Positions 8,727 through 17,566 of a stretch of 64,000 nucleotides of DNA are shown one piece after another. The notes under the pieces are model-generated. The model worked only from the letters and a program-made list of their open reading frames with translations. It had not been told where the DNA came from and searched no databases. Positions within the stretch are counted from its first letter, which is position 1, and each line of letters opens with the position of its first letter. The position numbers were made by a program, and so were the translations under genes. Source of the stretch: Allobosea sp. OK403 (GTDB lineage Bacteria > Pseudomonadota > Alphaproteobacteria > Rhizobiales > Beijerinckiaceae); NCBI RefSeq assembly GCF_900113835.1, contig NZ_FOQV01000001.1, positions 1,240,001 to 1,304,000 of the forward strand. Reading direction: 5' to 3'.

Positions 8727-8759
8727 ATTACGGTCACTTATATAAATTACGAACGTAAT
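8727..8759. promoter_or_regulatory. TetR-type operator between the SDR and TetR genes
   Basis: ATTACG occurs at 8727-8732 and 8746-8751, and CGTAAT at 8754-8759, giving ATTACGAACGTAAT with perfect 6-bp arms. The A/T-rich spacer TATATAAATTAC is a likely -10 region for one or both promoters. The site is centrally placed to control the SDR and the regulator itself. Confidence 0.65.
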
Positions 8760-8787
8760 GCAATGACTGGTGCTGTGAGGAGCGAGC

Positions 8788-9366
8788 ATGCGGTATGAAA
8801 AAGGCCGAAAGGACAGCTCCAAGCGTCGGATCGTGGAGATTGCGGCACAGAGGTTCCGCGCCGATGGCATTGCCGCCACGGGACTAGCGGGCATCATGAG
8901 CGGCGCTGGCCTGACAAACGGGGCTTTCTATCCGCACTTCAAGTCGAAGGTGGCGCTGGTCGAGGAAAGCGTCGCGACCGTGATGGAAGCCCAATCGTCA
9001 TGGCTGAGGGATACTTTGGCGGCCGGTGGGGTCGAAGCCGTCATCACGGCGTATCTGTCACCCGAGCACCGCGACCATCCGGGACTGGGGTGCCCGTCTG
9101 CCGCGCTGCTGCCCGAACTGAGTCGCGAACCATCAGACACGCGCGAGCTTTACACGGGGCACTTCCTGGCCCTGGCACGGCAGTTGGCCGCCCAGCTCAG
9201 TCCGCACCTTGCGGATCGGGAAGGCAGTGCCATTGCCATTTTCACGACCCTGATCGGCACGATGCAGCTGGCTCGCGCCGTCGACAATGCTGAAGTCTCA
9301 GATCGCGTCCTCACCGTGGGTGCCAATGCCGCCCGCGCGCTTGCCGCGCTCGGTACGGCAGCGTGA
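8788..9366 (+). CDS. TetR/AcrR family transcriptional regulator
   Basis: A 192-residue repressor. The N-terminal helix-turn-helix (about residues 12-58) contains FRADGIAATGLAGIMSGAGLTNGAFYPHFKSK-type spacing, with a strong GAGGAGCGAGC ribosome site before the ATG. The ligand domain has HRDHPGLGCPSAAL with Cys102, the same position and motif as in the regulator at 9520 and near the redox cysteine of NemR. It is divergent from the SDR at 7864. Its likely role is repression of that SDR, perhaps relieved by a reactive compound; the cysteine role is inference. Confidence 0.9.
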   Translation: MRYEKGRKDSSKRRIVEIAAQRFRADGIAATGLAGIMSGAGLTNGAFYPHFKSKVALVEESVATVMEAQSSWLRDTLAAGGVEAVITAYLSPEHRDHPGLGCPSAALLPELSREPSDTRELYTGHFLALARQLAAQLSPHLADREGSAIAIFTTLIGTMQLARAVDNAEVSDRVLTVGANAARALAALGTAA

Positions 9367-9519
9367 CTTGTGGATCGTTGCGGGCTCCCGACGCCATCGG
9401 CGTGGGGTCATTAGCCGTAAACCCTTGAATGCTCGGCGCTTGGATAGCTGCGTAGGGATCGATAGCTCCCGCCGATTTGCAGGTTCTCATCGATCGCCGG
9501 TTGCGAAGTGTGCCTTCGG

Positions 9520-10119
9520 TTATCTGGCGCCGGCAGACTGCGGGTTGATCCCAGCTTTGACCCACTCACGCGTCTGTTCCAGGACCTCATCCGAAAGCGC
9601 GGGATCGTCGATCGCCCGGGCGAGGATAACTGCCCCCACCATCGCCGCATAGCTTCCGATTGCCGCGCGGCGCCTGTCGGCCGCATCCAACTCCGGGAGC
9701 GCCATGCCGATACGGTCGATTTGCGATCGCAGGCCGTCCGTCATGGCCGAGCGTGCCGCCGGGGTCTGATGGCGGATGGCCGCGGCAAGGCCGGCCGTCG
9801 GGCAACCACCCGCGCAATTGTCGCGATGACGGGGCGCGAGATAGGCATCCACATAAGCGCGAAAATCGCCCCCTTCCCCCGCGTCGACGGCGAGAGCATG
9901 GACAAGAGTCTGCGCGATCAGATCGTCCTTCGAACTGAAATGGCCATAGAAGCCGCCATGGGTGAGCCCGGCGGCCTTCATCACCTCCGCCACGCTGACC
10001 GCCTCGAACCCCTTGTCGCGAAACAGCCGGCTGGCAACCTCCAAAATCCGGCGACGGTTCTCCGCCATCTGCTCTCGACTGACCTTCATTTCAAAATTCT
10101 CCGCCGGCTCCGTTGACAT
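9520..10119 (-). CDS. TetR/AcrR family transcriptional regulator, NemR-like
   Basis: A 199-residue TetR protein. The helix-turn-helix spans about residues 22-68 (RLFRDKGFEAVSVAEVMK, then GLTHGGFYGHFSSKDDL). The ligand domain holds HRDNCAGGCPTAGL with Cys102 and Cys106, matching the cysteine-containing loop of electrophile-sensing NemR. A start at 10089 (MKVSREQ) is equally plausible. It diverges from an SDR that is followed by an Old Yellow Enzyme and a quinone-reductase-like gene, a context like nemRA. It probably represses these genes through the palindrome at 10122-10139. Confidence 0.9.
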   Translation of the reverse strand: MSTEPAENFEMKVSREQMAENRRRILEVASRLFRDKGFEAVSVAEVMKAAGLTHGGFYGHFSSKDDLIAQTLVHALAVDAGEGGDFRAYVDAYLAPRHRDNCAGGCPTAGLAAAIRHQTPAARSAMTDGLRSQIDRIGMALPELDAADRRRAAIGSYAAMVGAVILARAIDDPALSDEVLEQTREWVKAGINPQSAGAR

Positions 10120-10121
10120 TT

Positions 10122-10166
10122 ATATGATGGCCATCATATTTAACGCCAATCATGATGACTGTCATG
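10122..10166. promoter_or_regulatory. Perfect 18-bp palindrome and second dyad, TetR operator
   Basis: ATATGATGGCCATCATAT (10122-10139) is a perfect palindrome directly upstream of the TetR gene. A second weaker dyad, CATGA...TCATG at 10151-10166, lies nearer the SDR. Both share the ATGATG half-site, so the regulator may bind both. The position between divergent genes fits autoregulation. Confidence 0.7.
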
Positions 10167-10199
10167 AATATAGGTTCCCGAAGAGAAAAGAGCAATCCT

Positions 10200-10988
10200 A
10201 TGACCACGATCCCCTCAGTCCTCGTCACCGGCGCCTCCACCGGCATCGGAGCCGCCTATGCCGAGCGCTTCGCGCGCCGCGGGCACGACCTTGTGCTGGT
10301 TGCCCGTGACATCGCTCGCATGGAGGCCCTGGCGGCCCGTCTGCGTCAGGAAAATGGCGTGGCGATCGACATCATCCAGGCCGACCTTACCAAGGCCGAC
10401 GAGCTTGCAACGGTAGAGACGCGGCTGCGCGACGACGCCCGCATCGGGATTCTCGTCAACAATGCCGGGACGGCCATCGGCGGAAGCTTCATCGAACAGG
10501 GCACAGATGACGTGGCGCGGCTGGTTGCGCTCAACACGACCGCAGTTCTGCGGCTTGCCAGCGCCATCGCCCCGCGCCTTGCGAAGGCCGGCGAAGGAGC
10601 GATCGTCAACATCGGCTCCGTGGTCGGCCTGGCGCCGGAGTTCGGCATGACGGTCTATGGTGCGACCAAAGCCTTCGTGCTGTTCCTGTCGCAGGGGCTC
10701 AGCCTCGAGCTCGGGCCGAAGGGCGTCTACGTCCAGGCCGTGCTTCCCGCCACGACGCGTACGGAAATCTGGGACCATGTCGGCGCCGACGTCAACGCGC
10801 TCTCCAACGTGATGGAGGTGGGCGATCTCGTCGATGCGGCGCTGGTCGGCTTCGACCGCCGCGAAGCGGTGACCATCCCGCCGCTTCCCGATGCCGGGCA
10901 GTGGGACGCGTTTCAGGCCGCGCGCCAGGCCATGCTTCCGAACTATCGGAACGAATTGCCCGCGGAGCGGTACCGCACCTCTGCTTGA
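10200..10988 (+). CDS. SDR family NAD(P)-dependent oxidoreductase
   Basis: A 262-residue SDR. I choose the ATG at 10200 because TGASTGIG then starts at about residue 10, as usual; the 10152 start would lie inside the operator. NNAGTAIGGSF and VYGATKAFVLF (catalytic Tyr and Lys) are clear. The protein is of the DltE/YqjQ-like group that acts on varied carbonyls. It is the first gene controlled from the TetR operator and is followed by the Old Yellow Enzyme at 11050. It probably reduces reactive aldehydes or ketones; the substrate is not known. Confidence 0.9.
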   Translation: MTTIPSVLVTGASTGIGAAYAERFARRGHDLVLVARDIARMEALAARLRQENGVAIDIIQADLTKADELATVETRLRDDARIGILVNNAGTAIGGSFIEQGTDDVARLVALNTTAVLRLASAIAPRLAKAGEGAIVNIGSVVGLAPEFGMTVYGATKAFVLFLSQGLSLELGPKGVYVQAVLPATTRTEIWDHVGADVNALSNVMEVGDLVDAALVGFDRREAVTIPPLPDAGQWDAFQAARQAMLPNYRNELPAERYRTSA

Positions 10989-11049
10989 GCAGCGCCCACG
11001 CCATCGCGACAAACCACTCCGCCGCGGCGGAGACCAGCACAGGTGACCC

Positions 11050-12144
11050 ATGACAATCAAAACACTGTTTGAGCCCTATATTCTTGGCTCGCTGATCCTC
11101 TCCAATCGTATCGTGATGGCGCCCCTGACGCGCAATCGCGCTGGCCCAGGCTTCGTTCCAGGCGATCTCACCGCCGAGTATTACGGCCAGCGTGCTTCAG
11201 CCGGCCTGCTGATTTCCGAGGCCACGCAGATTTCGCAGCAGGGGCAGGGTTACCAGGACACGCCCGGCATCTACACGCAGGCTCAGATCGACGGCTGGCG
11301 CAAAGTTACCACCGCCGTGCACACCAAGGGCGGGCGGATTTTCCTGCAGCTCTGGCATGTCGGCCGCGTCTCGCATGTCGATCTCCAGGCAAACGGGGCG
11401 GCTCCGGTTGCGCCGTCTGCGATCCGGGCCAAAACCAAGACGTTCGTCAACAATGGCTTCTTTGACGTTTCGGAACCCCGCGCGCTTGAGCTCGACGAGC
11501 TTCCGGGCATCGTGAACGACTTCCGGCAGGCAGCCGCGAACGCCATCGCGGCGGGCTTCGATGGCGTCGAGATTCATGGCGCCAATGGCTATCTGCTCGA
11601 CCAGTTTGCCAAGGACAGCGCCAATGTCCGCACCGATGCTTATGGCGGATCGATCGAGAACCGCGCCCGCCTGATGCTGGAAGTTGCGACCGCTGTGGTC
11701 GAGGAAATCGGCGCCGAGCGCACCGGTATCCGCATTTCGCCGGTTTCACCGGCCAACGGCGTCGCGACTACGGACCCCCAGGCACAGTTCGACTATATCG
11801 TCGACAAACTGAACAGCCTCGGCATCGTCTACATCCATGTCGTCGAGGGTGCCACGGGCGGGCCGCGCGACGTCGCGCCGTTCGATTTCGGATCGCTCCG
11901 CCGGCGCTTCAAGAACACCTATATCGCCAATAACGGCTATGACCTCGACCTCGCGACATCGCGGCTAGCCGAGGACAAGGCCGACCTGTTCGCCTTCGGC
12001 CGCCCCTTCATCGCCAATCCCGACCTGGTGGAGCGGCTGGAAACCCGCGCGCCGCTGGCGCAGGTCAATCCTGCCACGATCTATGGCGGGGGCGCCGCGG
12101 GCTATACCGACTATCCCGCCATCGCGGCCGCAAGCCGCTCCTGA
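11050..12144 (+). CDS. nemA: Alkene reductase, Old Yellow Enzyme family
   Basis: A 364-residue FMN-dependent reductase of the NemA/OYE family. Markers are LFEPYILGSLILSNRIVMAPLTRNRA at the N-terminus, LLISEATQISQQGQGY, LQLWHVGRVSH, GVEIHGANGYLLDQF and YGGSIENRARL. One oddity is IHGANGY where many homologues have IHGAHGY. These enzymes use NADPH to reduce activated C=C bonds, nitro-esters and N-ethylmaleimide. An AGGTGA ribosome site precedes the ATG. Downstream of a NemR-like TetR and an SDR, it fits a reactive-electrophile response. The symbol is by family and context. Confidence 0.93.
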   Translation: MTIKTLFEPYILGSLILSNRIVMAPLTRNRAGPGFVPGDLTAEYYGQRASAGLLISEATQISQQGQGYQDTPGIYTQAQIDGWRKVTTAVHTKGGRIFLQLWHVGRVSHVDLQANGAAPVAPSAIRAKTKTFVNNGFFDVSEPRALELDELPGIVNDFRQAAANAIAAGFDGVEIHGANGYLLDQFAKDSANVRTDAYGGSIENRARLMLEVATAVVEEIGAERTGIRISPVSPANGVATTDPQAQFDYIVDKLNSLGIVYIHVVEGATGGPRDVAPFDFGSLRRRFKNTYIANNGYDLDLATSRLAEDKADLFAFGRPFIANPDLVERLETRAPLAQVNPATIYGGGAAGYTDYPAIAAASRS

Positions 12145-12228
12145 CCCATCGGGGGCGCGCTGGAGCGTGCCCCCGACCTCGGCAAGCTACCTGGCCGGAC
12201 TACGCAGAGAATCCTGGAGACCGCCGGA

Positions 12229-12681
12229 ATGCGCATTTTGAAACAATCGGGCGTTCTCACGTTCACCCTGGCTGCTGCGCTCATGGCCTCTGCCGCTTGG
12301 GCGGAGAATACCTCGCCTATCGGCTTGTGGAAGAACGTCGACGACACCAGCGGCAAGCCGAGGGCCCTGATCCGCATCACGGAAGCGAATGGCGCACTCC
12401 AAGGCAAGATCGAGAAAGTCTTCCTCGCCCCGAACGAAAGCCCAACCTGTACGAAGTGCGAGGGCGCGTTGAAGAATGCGCCCGTCATCGGCCTGGTGAT
12501 CCTATCCGGCCTGAAGAAGGACGGCGCCGAATTTACCGGCGGCCAAATCCTCGATCCGGATAATGGCAAGACCTATAGCAGCAAGATCTACCTGACCGAT
12601 GGCGGCAAGACGCTAAACGTGCGCGGCTATATCGGTGTATCATTGCTCGGTCGTTCGCAGATTTGGCAGCGCCAGGAATAG
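12229..12681 (+). CDS. DUF2147 domain exported protein
   Basis: A 150-residue protein with a signal peptide (MRILKQSGVLTFTLAAALMASAAWA) and a DUF2147 body: SPIGLWKNVDD near the start, two cysteines in SPTCTKCEG, and GGQILDPDNGKTYSSKIYL before the end. The fold is a small beta-barrel of unknown function, usually periplasmic. It sits between the Old Yellow Enzyme and an MDR reductase and may share their transcript, with about 85 bp on one side and 62 on the other. No catalytic role can be assigned. Confidence 0.85.
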   Translation: MRILKQSGVLTFTLAAALMASAAWAENTSPIGLWKNVDDTSGKPRALIRITEANGALQGKIEKVFLAPNESPTCTKCEGALKNAPVIGLVILSGLKKDGAEFTGGQILDPDNGKTYSSKIYLTDGGKTLNVRGYIGVSLLGRSQIWQRQE

Positions 12682-12743
12682 GCAGCCGAGGTCGACGGGA
12701 AAACTGCTCGATCCAGAGAAAAACCCGTAGAAAGAAACATATC

Positions 12744-13745
12744 ATGAGAGCCTTCATCGTCGATCGATACAAGAAGAAGAGCGCGCTACGACTTGGCGAG
12801 ATGCCGGAACCGGCGTTGCGGGATGACGATGTCCTGGTCGAGATCCACGCGGCCGGGCTCAATCTTCTGGATTCGAAAGTTCGCGACGGCGAATTTAAGC
12901 TCATCCTGCCCTATCGCCCGCCCTTCGTCCTGGGACACGACCTGGCCGGAATCGTCGTTCGGATCGGGGCCAAGGTCCGGCATTTCAAGCCGGGGGACGA
13001 GGTCTATGCTCGACCGCGCGATGGCCGGGTCGGAACATTCGCGGAATTCATTGCCGTAAACGAAGCCGACCTGGCGCTGAAGCCCGAGAACCTCACCATG
13101 GAGGAAGCGGCTTCCATCCCTCTGGTGGGGCTGACGGCCTGGCAGGTGCTGGTCGAACGAGCCGGCCTGCGAAAAGGGCAGAAGGTCCTCATACACGCGG
13201 GCTCAGGCGGCGTGGGGACCTTCGCCATCCAACTGGCGAAGCATCTCGGCGCGACGGTTGCGACAACGACGAGCACGGCGAATGCCGAGCTGGTCAGAAG
13301 CCTCGGCGCCGATGTCGTCATCGATTACAAAAACGAAGACTTCGAGAAGGTCCTCTCCGACTACGACGTGGTGTTGAACAGCCTGGACGGCGCCACACTT
13401 CAAAAATCCCTGAAGGTGCTGAAGCCCGGCGGCAAGCTGATCTCGATCTCCGGCCCGCCGGATCCCGCTTTCGCCAGGGAACAGGGACTGAACTGGTTCC
13501 TGCAGCAGCTCTTGCGTCTTCTGAGCTTCGGCATCCGCAGGAAGGCCAAAGGCCGGGGGGTCAGCTATTCTTTCCTGTTCATGCGTGCGAACGGCGAGCA
13601 GTTGCGCCAGATCACAGCGCTGATCGAAGCCGGGATCATTCGTCCCGTCGTGGATCGGATCTTCCCCTTCGAAGCGACCAATGAAGCCCTCGCCTACATC
13701 GAAACCGGACGGTCAAAGGGCAAGGTCGTCGTCAAGCTGAGGTAG
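12744..13745 (+). CDS. NADP-dependent quinone-oxidoreductase-like MDR protein
   Basis: A 333-residue medium-chain reductase of the zeta-crystallin/QOR type. The start at 12744 follows GAAAGAAAC; upstream in-frame codons are not protein-like. The N-terminal GroES-like domain has no catalytic zinc ligands. The Rossmann part has IHAGSGGVGTFAIQLAKHLGA at about 150-170. The ending IETGRSKGKVVVKLR is family-typical. Such enzymes reduce quinones or enones with NADPH, fitting the preceding Old Yellow Enzyme and SDR as a detoxification set. Confidence 0.9.
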   Translation: MRAFIVDRYKKKSALRLGEMPEPALRDDDVLVEIHAAGLNLLDSKVRDGEFKLILPYRPPFVLGHDLAGIVVRIGAKVRHFKPGDEVYARPRDGRVGTFAEFIAVNEADLALKPENLTMEEAASIPLVGLTAWQVLVERAGLRKGQKVLIHAGSGGVGTFAIQLAKHLGATVATTTSTANAELVRSLGADVVIDYKNEDFEKVLSDYDVVLNSLDGATLQKSLKVLKPGGKLISISGPPDPAFAREQGLNWFLQQLLRLLSFGIRRKAKGRGVSYSFLFMRANGEQLRQITALIEAGIIRPVVDRIFPFEATNEALAYIETGRSKGKVVVKLR

Positions 13746-13879
13746 TTGCCTTGCCTGGAAGCACGGGGCGCGGGGCCAGGAATAGGAGCGCTTTCGCGAG
13801 CTAAGGATATTTCGTCTGGCTTTTCCGGGGGAAGCCGGGCAGATGGTTCCTGGAGGAAGCGTCCTGGATATCCGGAGCC

Positions 13880-15115
13880 GTGACAGAAAAGGCCCATAGC
13901 GGTTCGGTCGCCGCGCTTGGCGCGATCGTTGCCGGAGCGCTGATCCTGCAGATTGCCGGCACGATCGTGAACACGGTCGTGCCTTTGCGGATGGCGGTCG
14001 CGGGCCAGCCTCCGCTCCTGATCGGCCTGGTCGGCTCGGCCTATTCGATCGGCTTTCTCGTCGGCTGCTTCGCGATTCCCTCGCTGGTGCGCCGCATTGG
14101 CCATATTCGCGGCTTTGCCGTCTTCGCCGCGCTTCAGGCCGCCTCGACCTTGAGCTTTCCAATGATTCCCGAGGCCTTGTGGGGCGTGGCGCGGCTCGTC
14201 ATGGGCCTGTCGGCCGCCGGCCATGCCATCTGCATCGAGAGCTGGATCAGCGGCCAGGCCAAGGGCAGCAATCGCGGCCGCATCTTCGGTATCTACCAGA
14301 TCCTCAACCGCCTTGCTTTGATCGGCTCCCAGATCGGCGTCGGCTATGTCGCGATCCAGGCGCATGACGTCTTTCTCTACGCCAGCATGGCGTTCTCGTT
14401 CGCGCTGATTCCCGTGGCGCTCACCCGGGCGCGCGGCCCTGAATCGAGCGAGGTCGTCTCGGTCAGGTTGCGGACCTTGTGGCGGCATGCGCCGGCCGCC
14501 GTCATCGGCTGCCTTTATGTCGGCTTGGTCGGCGGTCCTTTGACCAATGTCGCGCCTGCCTACGGCATCCTGATCGGCCTCGACCAGAGAGCGACGATCC
14601 TGCTGACCGCCGCGATCCAGATCGGCGCGCTCATGCTGCAATGGCCGCTGAGCCTGCTCGCGGACCGCATTGCCAGCCGCGTCATCATGCTGACCGCCGC
14701 GAGCGCAGTCGCATTGGCTGCGACCCTGCTCGGGGTGCTGCTGCAATTGGGTACGGCGCATGACCGGATATGGCTGTTCAGCCTGTTCACCCTGATCGGC
14801 GGCTGCGGCATCCCGCTCTACACGGTCGCCGTTGCGCACGCCTATTTTCGCCTGGGGCAGGAGCAGGCCGTCGGCCTTTCGGCCCGGCTGCTCTTTCTTT
14901 GGGGCGTCGGTTCGGCCATCGGGCCGCTCGCGGCGACGCTGTTCATGCAACTTCTCGGCCCGCAGGGTTTGCTGGCCTATCTCGTCGTGCTGTCGATCGC
15001 GACGGCCGCCTATCTCGCCCTGCGCATCTCGCGCAACCCTTCGCCGGTCATCCCCGAAAGCGAGCGCGGCCTCACGCCGCCGACCATGCCCGACATCGAA
15101 TTGGGCAAACGCTAG
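13880..15115 (+). CDS. MFS transporter (YcaD-like)
   Basis: A 411-residue membrane protein with 12 predicted hydrophobic segments. The first is GAIVAGALILQIAGTIVNTVVPLR, and family features include GSAYSIGFLVGCFAIPSLVRRIGHIR and GRIFGIYQILNRLALI. It resembles the YcaD subfamily of uncharacterised exporters. The start is GTG at 13880 with GGAG only 2 bases away, so a later start is possible. It is 134 bp after the MDR gene and may be the export arm of the electrophile cluster or independent. The cargo is unknown. Confidence 0.87.
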   Translation: MTEKAHSGSVAALGAIVAGALILQIAGTIVNTVVPLRMAVAGQPPLLIGLVGSAYSIGFLVGCFAIPSLVRRIGHIRGFAVFAALQAASTLSFPMIPEALWGVARLVMGLSAAGHAICIESWISGQAKGSNRGRIFGIYQILNRLALIGSQIGVGYVAIQAHDVFLYASMAFSFALIPVALTRARGPESSEVVSVRLRTLWRHAPAAVIGCLYVGLVGGPLTNVAPAYGILIGLDQRATILLTAAIQIGALMLQWPLSLLADRIASRVIMLTAASAVALAATLLGVLLQLGTAHDRIWLFSLFTLIGGCGIPLYTVAVAHAYFRLGQEQAVGLSARLLFLWGVGSAIGPLAATLFMQLLGPQGLLAYLVVLSIATAAYLALRISRNPSPVIPESERGLTPPTMPDIELGKR

Positions 15116-15131
15116 CAGCGTCTCGCATTAA

Positions 15132-15251
15132 CGTTGGAACAACCCGGTCGCGGCCTTGCTGGAGCGCCTGAACAAGGGCTCGCGCATCGCGGCAGTCGGC
15201 AGCCGCTACATCATCGAGGCCCGGCTCGCAGCCGGATACGGCACGAACTGA
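15132..15251 (+). pseudogene. Short coding-like remnant without a start
   Basis: An open stretch between two stops reads as a protein-like tail (ALLERLNKGSRIAAVG, then IIEARLAAGYGTN and stop) with normal codon use for the window. It has no start codon or ribosome site. I take it as the 3' end of a lost gene but do not recognise the family. Confidence 0.25.
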
Positions 15252-15253
15252 AC

Positions 15254-15300
15254 AGGGCATTTCCGCATTTCTCCGAATCGCGGAAATGCCCTGCCCTTTT
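15254..15300. terminator. Strong intrinsic terminator
   Basis: AGGGCATTTCCGC (15254-15266) pairs perfectly with GCGGAAATGCCCT (15280-15292) across 13 bases, followed by GCCCTTTTGTTTT. It separates the plus-strand MFS unit from the convergent binding-protein operon. Confidence 0.75.
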
Positions 15301-15356
15301 GTTTTATCGCATTTTCTTCACGCGAACCGGTGCCCACTTCGCTCGAAAATGCTCTA
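15301..15356 (-). repeat. Intergenic palindromic repeat, family A
   Basis: The minus strand reads GAGCATTTTCGAGCGAAGTG, then GGCACCGGTTCGCG and GAAGAAAATGCGATAAAAC. The same element, with small changes, occurs at 33134, 43411 and 62308, and in reduced form at 31001 and 52012. The outer arms can pair (GCATTTTC with GAAAATGC). Confidence 0.8.
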
Positions 15357-15408
15357 GGCCCGGCGGGAGAGACGCAGGAACGCTACCTCTCCCACCGGCC
15401 CGTGATCC

Positions 15409-16293
15409 TCATTCAGCGTAGGATTGCGTCGCCCAGGCCGCCCGCAGCCTCGGCCCAACATGGACGCCGAACGGCCCGAACCATTTGTCGAACAGGGCCT
15501 CGGCCTCACCAGATTTGAACATCTTCGCCATGGCGTGATTGACGATCCACAGGATCGTCGGATTGAGCTTGGGCACCATGAAGCCTTGCGGCGCATAGCC
15601 GTATTCCTCGCCGACGATGGTCAAGGCATCGGGATTCTTCGACTGCTTGATCAGGCTGTAGAACGCCCCGTTGTCGCTGAAATAGGCGTCCGCGCGCCGG
15701 GTCTCGACCGAGATCAGCGCAGCCGCATGATCGTCGACGTTCTGGATGCGGATATTGAGCTTCTTGTCGGAGATGAGCTTCTTGAGGTCAGGTTCGCTGC
15801 TGCCGCCGGTGGCGACGGCCACGATCTTGCCGTTCAGATCCTCGTATTTGGTGATGCCCGAGGCCTTGAGAACCAGAAGCTGGCTCGTCGAGACATAGGA
15901 GACGGAGGAGAAATCGACCTGCTTGTTGCGGCCGAAGGTGTTGACCGTACCGCCGCATTCGAGATCGACCGTGCCGTTGGCGACCAGCGCCTGACGGTTC
16001 TGGATGTTGACCGGCACATATTTGACCTGGATCTCCGGCAGCTTCAGCTCGGCCTTGATCTCCTCGATGATGCGCTGGCAGAACTCGACCGCGTAGCCGG
16101 CCGGCTTCTTGTCATTGTCGAGATAGCCGTAAGGGTAGAGCGTCTCGCGGATGCCCATGGTGATCGTCTTGGTGTCGCGCAGCTTCTTGACGATCGCATC
16201 GACCTCCTGCGCCTGGGCGGAGGCCGCCATGCCGAGCGCCAAAAGCGCGCCCGTGATGGTGACAAGGTTCAGTCGCATGGTTTTCTCGCGCAT
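15409..16293 (-). CDS. Family 3 amino-acid ABC transporter substrate-binding protein
   Basis: A 294-residue periplasmic protein. The ATG at 16293 follows GGGAGAAAACC; a second ATG at 16278 is also possible. The signal peptide ends ASAQAQ. The SBP_bac_3 blocks are TITMGIRETLYPYGYLD, VNIQNRQALVANGTVDLECGGTVNT, RNKQVDFS and RRADAYFSDNG. The VDLECG-type motif and overall form are GltI/AatJ-like, suggesting a glutamate- or aspartate-like ligand. It is the last gene of the opine-dehydrogenase unit and should feed the permeases at 18896-20268. The true ligand could be an amino-acid conjugate. Confidence 0.9.
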   Translation of the reverse strand: MREKTMRLNLVTITGALLALGMAASAQAQEVDAIVKKLRDTKTITMGIRETLYPYGYLDNDKKPAGYAVEFCQRIIEEIKAELKLPEIQVKYVPVNIQNRQALVANGTVDLECGGTVNTFGRNKQVDFSSVSYVSTSQLLVLKASGITKYEDLNGKIVAVATGGSSEPDLKKLISDKKLNIRIQNVDDHAAALISVETRRADAYFSDNGAFYSLIKQSKNPDALTIVGEEYGYAPQGFMVPKLNPTILWIVNHAMAKMFKSGEAEALFDKWFGPFGVHVGPRLRAAWATQSYAE

Positions 16294-16353
16294 GGTTTTC
16301 TCCCGTTTGCCGTGATCGTTCAGTTCGTCGCCCCGCCCCCCGGCGGGGAGCCG

Positions 16354-17424
16354 TCAAAATCCAAGGCGCGCCCGTTCTTGCAGCTCCTCGCGCGTCATCT
16401 GCGCGAAGTCGAGAGACGGCAGCAGGTCGTTGTCATCAGCAAAATCACGGCCATAGGCGCCCGAAAGCATGGTCAACCCAGCCTCGTGCAGCACCGCCGG
16501 ACGACCTACGAGCCGGCCGAGCAGAACCGTCGGCAACAGGCCGAAGGGCGCGTCCTCCAGCACATAGCGGCTCTCCAGCGTCGTCGGGCCGAAGCCGCCG
16601 CGCCCCTGGCCATGAAGATTGGCGTTCATCTCCGCGATGCTGGCGAGCGGCAATTGATAGGAGAAGGCATAGTGCTCCTTGATCGTTCGCACCGAAAGTC
16701 CGAAGGCTTCGGCGATCGCCAGCCGCTCGGCGTCGAGCGCCTCCATCACGCGGCCGACAGCCGGGGTGACGTTCTCGGCCTGGCCCCAGCGCTCGCCGCG
16801 CTCCATCCGCGTCAGGTTGAACAGCGCGATCGCAAGATGGTTCTGTGGATTGAGGTTGCTGAGCGCGATCGCCAAAAGCCCGTCGCGCTTGACGAAACGC
16901 TCGCCGAACAGGGCCGTGCAGAGCGCATGGCCCTCATCGAGCCCCGCTTCCGGCACGGTTGCGATATCAATCTTGGAGCGCAGCGAGTTGACACCGACCT
17001 CGGTTGGGCTGGTCTTGCGGCCGGTCGTCAGCGTCGTGCCCCAGGCGATGATCGGCGCGCGCACGCCGCGAGCGGCGAGCAGCTTCGAGAGATAGAGCGC
17101 GCCGAAAGAGGCGTGCGAGCTGATGATGACCGGTTGCCCTTCGCGCAGATGCGCGGCCGTGGCTTCCAGCGCCATTTTATGGGCATTGCCCGGCATCACC
17201 AGCATCACCACGTCGGACTCGGTCACCGCCTCCTTGGCGCTGGATGCGATCCGGGGCTGAAAGCTTGTCTCGATCGCGGTCGTCGCACGCAGCGGAGCGC
17301 CCGCAGCCAGTTCGCGGGTGCTCTGGCCTGACGGCGACCACAGCATCGGGTCATGACCGCCGACGAAGAGCTGGGCGGCGGCGCCATAGGCCGCGCCGCC
17401 AGCGCCAAGAATGCTTACGCGCAT
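16354..17424 (-). CDS. Octopine/nopaline dehydrogenase family oxidoreductase
   Basis: A 356-residue enzyme. From the ATG at 17424, MRVSILGAGGAAYGAAAQLF gives the Rossmann NAD(P) site at the very N-terminus. The C-terminal domain (about 180-330) matches PF02317: NLNPQNHLAIALFN, RGERWG, and EHYAFSYQLPLASIAEMN. The family oxidises or forms secondary amines joining an amino acid to a keto acid. It is followed by a binding protein 60 bp away and preceded by the operator at 17546, and neighbours a polar amino-acid importer. A catabolic opine-like role is the best inference; a synthetic role is not excluded. Confidence 0.88.
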   Translation of the reverse strand: MRVSILGAGGAAYGAAAQLFVGGHDPMLWSPSGQSTRELAAGAPLRATTAIETSFQPRIASSAKEAVTESDVVMLVMPGNAHKMALEATAAHLREGQPVIISSHASFGALYLSKLLAARGVRAPIIAWGTTLTTGRKTSPTEVGVNSLRSKIDIATVPEAGLDEGHALCTALFGERFVKRDGLLAIALSNLNPQNHLAIALFNLTRMERGERWGQAENVTPAVGRVMEALDAERLAIAEAFGLSVRTIKEHYAFSYQLPLASIAEMNANLHGQGRGGFGPTTLESRYVLEDAPFGLLPTVLLGRLVGRPAVLHEAGLTMLSGAYGRDFADDNDLLPSLDFAQMTREELQERARLGF

Positions 17425-17545
17425 GGGAAAGATGCCTTTGCTCGATCCTGAGGGGAAGAACGGTCGCAACGAAGCTGCGCGACCGTGAATAGCTTGGCGG
17501 TGGTGAATGCCTTGGCCGGTGCGGGCATCTCCGCGAGCAGAGATG

Positions 17546-17561
17546 ATCCGTTATAGCGGAA
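17546..17561. promoter_or_regulatory. Operator copy 1 of the opine/amino-acid cluster
   Basis: ATCCGTTATAGCGGAA differs from the copy at 20403-20418 (TTCCGCTATAGTGGAA) at only 3 positions, and both form a dyad around CTATAG. It lies about 120 bp before the opine dehydrogenase start and next to the end of the XRE-cupin gene. Confidence 0.65.
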
Positions 17562-17566
17562 ATGAG

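Noticed and set aside
15424..17331. A 635-codon open frame on the plus strand
   Set aside because: It lies opposite the binding-protein and opine dehydrogenase genes, which have clear motifs.
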